From Echinarachnius parma (taxonomy: Eukaryota; Echinodermata; Echinoidea; Clypeasteroida; Echinarachniidae), in the NCBI GenBank assembly GCA_037951105.1, contig JBAMJV010003250.1:137001-201000 (forward strand): DNA of 64,000 nucleotides. The letters are read 5' to 3'. A program made the position numbers and the translations under genes. Below, piece after piece: positions 54,901 to 60,900 of this stretch; the first letter of the stretch is position 1; every line of letters starts with the position of its first letter. The notes beneath the pieces were generated by a model that was given only the letters and a program-made list of their open reading frames with translations, did no database searches and was not told where the DNA came from.

Positions 54901-57900
54901 GCGTAGCTTAATAAGCATTGTTCCTCCCTTTAATCGTCCAAATGAAACAAGAGCCCCAGGGGGGCACGACGCTCACCTGAGGTCAATCAATTCACATCTG
55001 GCGCATGTTCTCTCTGGCACCCTCAGAAGATATGAAATCAGTTGAAATCATGCCAAAATCTATAATGTGATGTACTATTTAATCAATAACTTTTGATCCC
55101 CTGTACCTAACATTATGATTTACCATAATGTTTGGGTGAATCATAAAAAAAAACAGACACACATATAAGACAAAGCTTAACACATTTCACCAGCCACTGA
55201 CCACTTCAGCATATTAACCCCACTCACATAGGGACCCTATGGGGCCATTCTGCGATGGCCTGTCATACTTCTGGATCTTGAGAAGAAGATATTTAAAATT
55301 AACATATTTTTTACACTTGGTGCCCTCCCCCAGGGCCCCCCTGAGGGCCACGCCCACCATTTTAGCAACTTCGATTCCTCTACCCCTAAGGATGATTCCT
55401 GCCATGTTTGGTTGGAATCTAATCATTGGTTCTGGAGAAGAAGATGAAAATGTATATTTCCTATGGTAGGGCCCCAAAAAAAACTGTTACGCCCACAGGG
55501 CCCTTGTGGGGCCACCCACAAAAATCTTGTGAACAACTTTCATTCTTCATCAATAGAGGCATCTACATATGAAATATCAGGTCTGTCATACTTCTGGATC
55601 TTGAGAAGAAGATGTTTAAAATTTACATATTTTTTACACTTGGTGCCCTCCTCCAGGGCCCCCCTGGGGGCCACTCCCACCATTTTAGCAACTTTGGTTC
55701 CTCTACCCCTAAAGATGATTCCTGCCATGTTTGGTTGGAATCTAATCATTGATTCTGGAGAAGAAGATGAAAATGTATATTTCCTATCAGCATATTAACC
55801 CCACTCACATAGGGACCCTATGGGGCCATTCTGCGATGGCCTGTCATACTTCTGGATCTTGAGAAGAAGATATTTAAAATTAACATATTTTTTACACTTG
55901 GTGCCCTCCCCCAGGGCCCCCCTGAGGGCCACGCCCACCATTTTAGCAACTTCGATTCCTCTACCCCTAAGGATGATTCCTGCCATGTTTGGTTGGAATC
56001 TAATCATTGGTTCTGGAGAAGAAGATGAAAATGTATATTTCCTATGGTAGGGCCCCAAAAAAAACTGTTACGCCCACAGGCCCTTGTGGGGCCACCCACA
56101 AAAATCTTGTGAACAACTTTCATTCTTCATCAATAGAGGCATCTACATATGAAATATCAGGTCTGTCATACTTCTGGATCTTGAGAAGAAGATGTTTAAA
56201 AATTACATATTTTTTACACTTGGTGCCCTCCTCCAGGCCCCCCTGGGGGCCACTCCCACCATTTTAGCAACTTTGGTTCCTCTACCCCTAAAGATGATTC
56301 CTGCCATGTTTGGTTGGAATCTAATCATTGATTCTGGAGAAGAAGATGAAAATGTATATTTCCTATGGTAGGGCCCCCAAAAAAACTGTTACGCCACAGG
56401 GCCCTTATGGGACCACCCACAAAAATCTTGTGAACAACTTTCATTCTTCATCAATAGAGGCATCTAAATATGAAATATCAGGTCTGTCATACTTCTGGAT
56501 CTAGAGAAGAAGATGTTTAAAATTTACATATTTTTTACATTTGGTGCCCTCCCCCAGGGCCCCCTGGGGGCCACGCCCACCATTTTAGCAACTTTGGTTC
56601 CTCTACCCCTAAATATGATTCCTGCCAAGTTTGGTTGGAATCCGATCATTGGTTCTGGAGAAGAAGATGAAAATGTAAAAAGTTTACGGACGACGGACGA
56701 CGGACGACGCACGACGCACGACGGACGACGGACGACGGACGACGGACGAAAAGCGATCACAATAGCTCACTTGAGCCTTTGGCTCAGGTGAGCTAAAAAG
56801 GCACTGGTCGAAAAATTGGTCTCCGCCAGGACTCGAACCCGGGTCTCCAGCTTGGAACGCTGACGCCTTAACCACTAGGCCACGGGGACCGTGTGATTGA
56901 AGACAGATCCGAATTCAGGTCATTGGCAAGCCAATCTCTCGGCCCTTTGTACTCAATTAATTCATGGGGAAGGAGTTACGAACAATGCAAGCCGCCTGTA
57001 CTTCAGGTGGATCACAAAGGAGTGATTCAAGTATTAGTTAGAACATATATATAAACGAAAGGTGAACTAATACATACAGCTTTGGTTTCTTCCAATATTT
57101 AAATAATGCAAGGAATAATCATAAATGATTGAGAAGGAAGAATAATAGGCGTAGCTTAATAAGCATTGTTCCTCCCTTTAATCCTCCAAATGAAAAAAGG
57201 CACTGGTCGAAAAATTGGTCTCCGCCAGGACTCGAACCCGGGTCTCCAGCTTGGAACGCTGACGCCTTAACCACTAGGCCACGGGGACCGTGTGATTGAA
57301 GACAGATCCGAATTCAGGTCATTGGCAAGCCAATCTCTCGGCCCTTTGTACTCGATTAATTCATGGGGAAGAAGTTACGAACAATGCAAGCCGCCTGTAC
57401 TTCAGCTGGATCACAAAGGAGTGATTCAAGTATTAGTTAGAACATATATATAAACGAAAGGTGAACTAATACATACAGCTTTGGTTTCTTCCAATATTTA
57501 AATAATGCAAGGAATAATCATAAATGATTGAGAAGGAAGAATAATAGGCGTAGCTTAATAAGCATTGTTCCTCCCTTTAATCCTCCAAATGAAAAAAGGC
57601 ACTGGTCGAAAAATTGGTCTCCGCCAGGACTCGAACCCGGGTCTCCAGCTTGGAACGCTGACGCCTTAACCACTAGGCCACGGGGACCGTGTGATTGAAG
57701 ACAGATCCGAATTCAGGTCATTGGCAAGCCAATCTCTCGGCCCTTTGTACTCAATTAATTCATGGGGAAGGAGTTACGAACAATGCAAGCCGCCTGTACT
57801 TCAGCTGGATCACAAAGGAGTGATTCAAGTATTAGTTAGAACATATATATAAACGAAAGGTGAACTAATACATACAACTTTGGTTTCTTCCAATATTTAA

Positions 57901-60900
57901 ATAATGCAAGGAATAATCATAAATGATTGAGAAGGAAGAATAATAATAATATACAAGAATAATTATCTTGTATATATATATGTTTAAACAAATTTGAACG
58001 AAACATGCAATCAAAACATTGTGAACCTGACTATAAACATCAAGTCATGTAGTTTCCTCCTAGGTATGCACCAGAGCGCACACAATAAAAAGTCAAAATG
58101 GATGCCTCCGCCATTGCACGATTTATACGAGCAGAGTCACCTTTGACCTTCGACCATTTACATCTCAGTTCATTGGCTCCTGAAGATACATACATGTACT
58201 AAGTAATATGGCAATCTACCACCAAATCTTGAGATATCACGATTAAGGGCTATTTTTGGCATACAATGAGCCCTGTGACCTTCGACATCATAACCCCAAA
58301 ATATAGTCAGTTCTTTTGCTCCTCAAGATACACGTACCAAATTTGGTGACAATAAGTCAATTGGTTCTTGAGATATCGCGATAACGAGCTATTTTTGCAC
58401 ATATAATGAGCCCTATGACCTTTGACCTCATGACCCCAAAATCTAATCAAATCATTGGCTCCTCAAGATACATACAAAGTTTGGTGGAAATCTGTCAACC
58501 GGTTCTTGAGATATCGCGAAAACAGGCCATTTTTGCATACATAATGAGCCCTGTGACCTTTGACTTTGTGACCCCAAAATATAATCAGTTCATTGGCTCC
58601 TCAAGATACATACATCTACTAAGTTTGGTGGAAATCTGTTAACCGGTTCTTGAGATATCGCGATAACAAAAACGGGACGGACGGACGCAACTTCGTTGCG
58701 GAGGCATAAAAAGCTTCCTACCGTGCCCCTCCCACTCTACCCCAACTTTAGTTATTTTGCTCTCTCTCAATGTCTCACTTCTGTTTCAAAGTTGGCAACC
58801 CTGGACATATAAAGTGGCCTCACTGGAACCTGGATAATGGGTTAACAAACTTGCACTTACTATCATTAAATTCAAGGAATTGTGCAATTTACCACACATG
58901 GGCCTCGATTGTAAGTTACAATTAATTAAAAGTCCGAAAATTTGAGCGTTTCAACCAATCAGATTTGCACATTTATAACACATGATCTGACTTACAATCG
59001 ATTGTATCTCTTTCTGCAACGGGGCAAAGGTGTATATATTCATTATTAATAAATGAAGGGGGGAAAATGCATACTAGTACAATGAACATGTAAGAGAACA
59101 TGCCTGTTCACATCAATCAGCTTTGTTTAATCCGCTTGGTGTTTCTTTACACTGATAATTATAATATCCACCACCATAACCAATTAATACCCGACCCTAA
59201 TCCTAAAATAGGATAAATATTAGTACATTAATGCGCTACAGAGCATTCTCAGTCTTGAGATAAGTCAGCCTCCTTCAATTTCAAAGATTCTTTCAAAAAA
59301 TACCACATAAGGTCACAATGGTAACCATGTCAACCATATGCCTTAAACACATATATCTGACTTACCCTCACAAGTAAATGAGCTGCCTAAAGCACTGGTA
59401 CCATTGCCACATGTGAAGTTTACAGTAGGAGAATTTGGCAGTCGATACCCTTGGCTCGCGTCACAGTCAAAGGAACATACGTGTCCTTCACGAACAGTAG
59501 CACCGGGGGGGCAGGTTCCATCTACATCTACGACTCCAGGCATGAAGCTGCTAGTCACATTGCAATCCGCTGTTCAAGAAACAACAACAAACATTAGAAA
59601 CAGGGCGCTAGTACAATTTGATGGTAGGTCCCCGTACAGAGTTACTCACAACTATATAATATAATCCTTACCCTTACCCTCAGTGGCGTAGGCTACGGTA
59701 TAGCTACAGGGGGGGGGGGGGCACAAAACAATGTAAAACATAAGGTGTGCCCCATAAGGTGTTCCCCCAATCTGTCCGACCATGCTATGTCACTGCTAAT
59801 CCTAATCCTAATCATATTGCTAATTAAGATAAGGGTTTGGGTTAAGGTTAGATAATTCATTGTAATTATGGGCAAACTTAGGATTGTTTTGTGAGGTTGC
59901 GTACCAAAAGCATTAGCACCTATACATTTTTATATTTTAGGTGCTCATCAAATAATGATTTTATAAGCATATTGCACAAGAATCTGAATCGAGATCCACA
60001 TACATGTAACAAACATTAAATCTAAAGCATGCATATATGTTTGCCAGTTTATTAACTGCAGGTTTTTCCCGAAAAAAGAACCTGCGAGGAAGGAGGTGCG
60101 GTTAATAAACAAAGCTCAACATTAGCAATGGCCCAGTAGCCCGGGCCACAAAAAAGGGGAAAAAATAGATTTAGGTAGCCCGATCAGGCCACAAAAATTT
60201 ATACAAATATATGGTGCACGCAAATAAGTACATAATGAGAAATTTGTCTGCCCTGCCCCACAGTCTTCAAATAATGGGCGTTCCGTGTGAGGCGCTTCTA
60301 GCTCTCGCACCAATGACTCCAGAAAATTTGCCCCCCCCCCCCCCCCCAAATCACAAAAATGGATAGACACCTCTGACTTTAAACCCTTTATTGCCTCTAT
60401 TGTGCATTGTACTATACTTGACCAGCTACTTTATGTTGCAAATATGCACATTAAAATATATATTTATTTTTTTTCGGGGGGGGGGGGGGGAGGGGGGTTT
60501 GCTAGCTTCAAATTTACTAGGGTTAGGGTTTGGATTTGGTTTGGGTTTCGGGTTTGGTTTATAATAGTTATTGTTAGAACTATAAACTTAATAAACCCTA
60601 ACCCTGCCTAATTAACCTCACTCCTATAAACCATTTATCTTATTAACCCTATTCCGAGGATAAATCTAGAATCTAGCAAGATTATATGTGGTTAGTTCTT
60701 TACGCAAAGTTAGCAACCAAAAATAATATTATTCTCCCAAAGTGCACATTTGTCAGTCTGTAGTACCTACCTACACATGCTCCAATGAAGTCATCATAAG
60801 AGTTAGCGTCAACGCAGGCCAGTATAGGACTTAACACGTTATCCCGCACTGAAAATCCAGAGTTACAAAACACCTCACAGACTGTTCCCTCCGTTACATT

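Larger units (their letters stand above)
54799..57945. repeat. 399-bp tandem array with tRNA-like units, one unit split
   Basis: The spacer tatataaacgaaaggtgaac to taatcctccaaatgaaa occurs at 54799, about 57050, 57449 and 57848. Three intervening tRNA-like segments start at 56801, 57200 and 57600. The last copy decays at 57945. The Helitron-like element occupies the first unit. Confidence 0.9.

Noticed and set aside
55239-56267. Repeated 76 to 111-codon frames on both strands
   Set aside because: They are identical because the DNA blocks of the Helitron-like element are repeated; both strands stay open and no domain is visible.
60518-60610. Telomere-like gggttaggg words, also 61497-61530
   Set aside because: Too few and too degenerate for an interstitial telomere array; similar taaccctaa-like words occur in nearby simple sequence.
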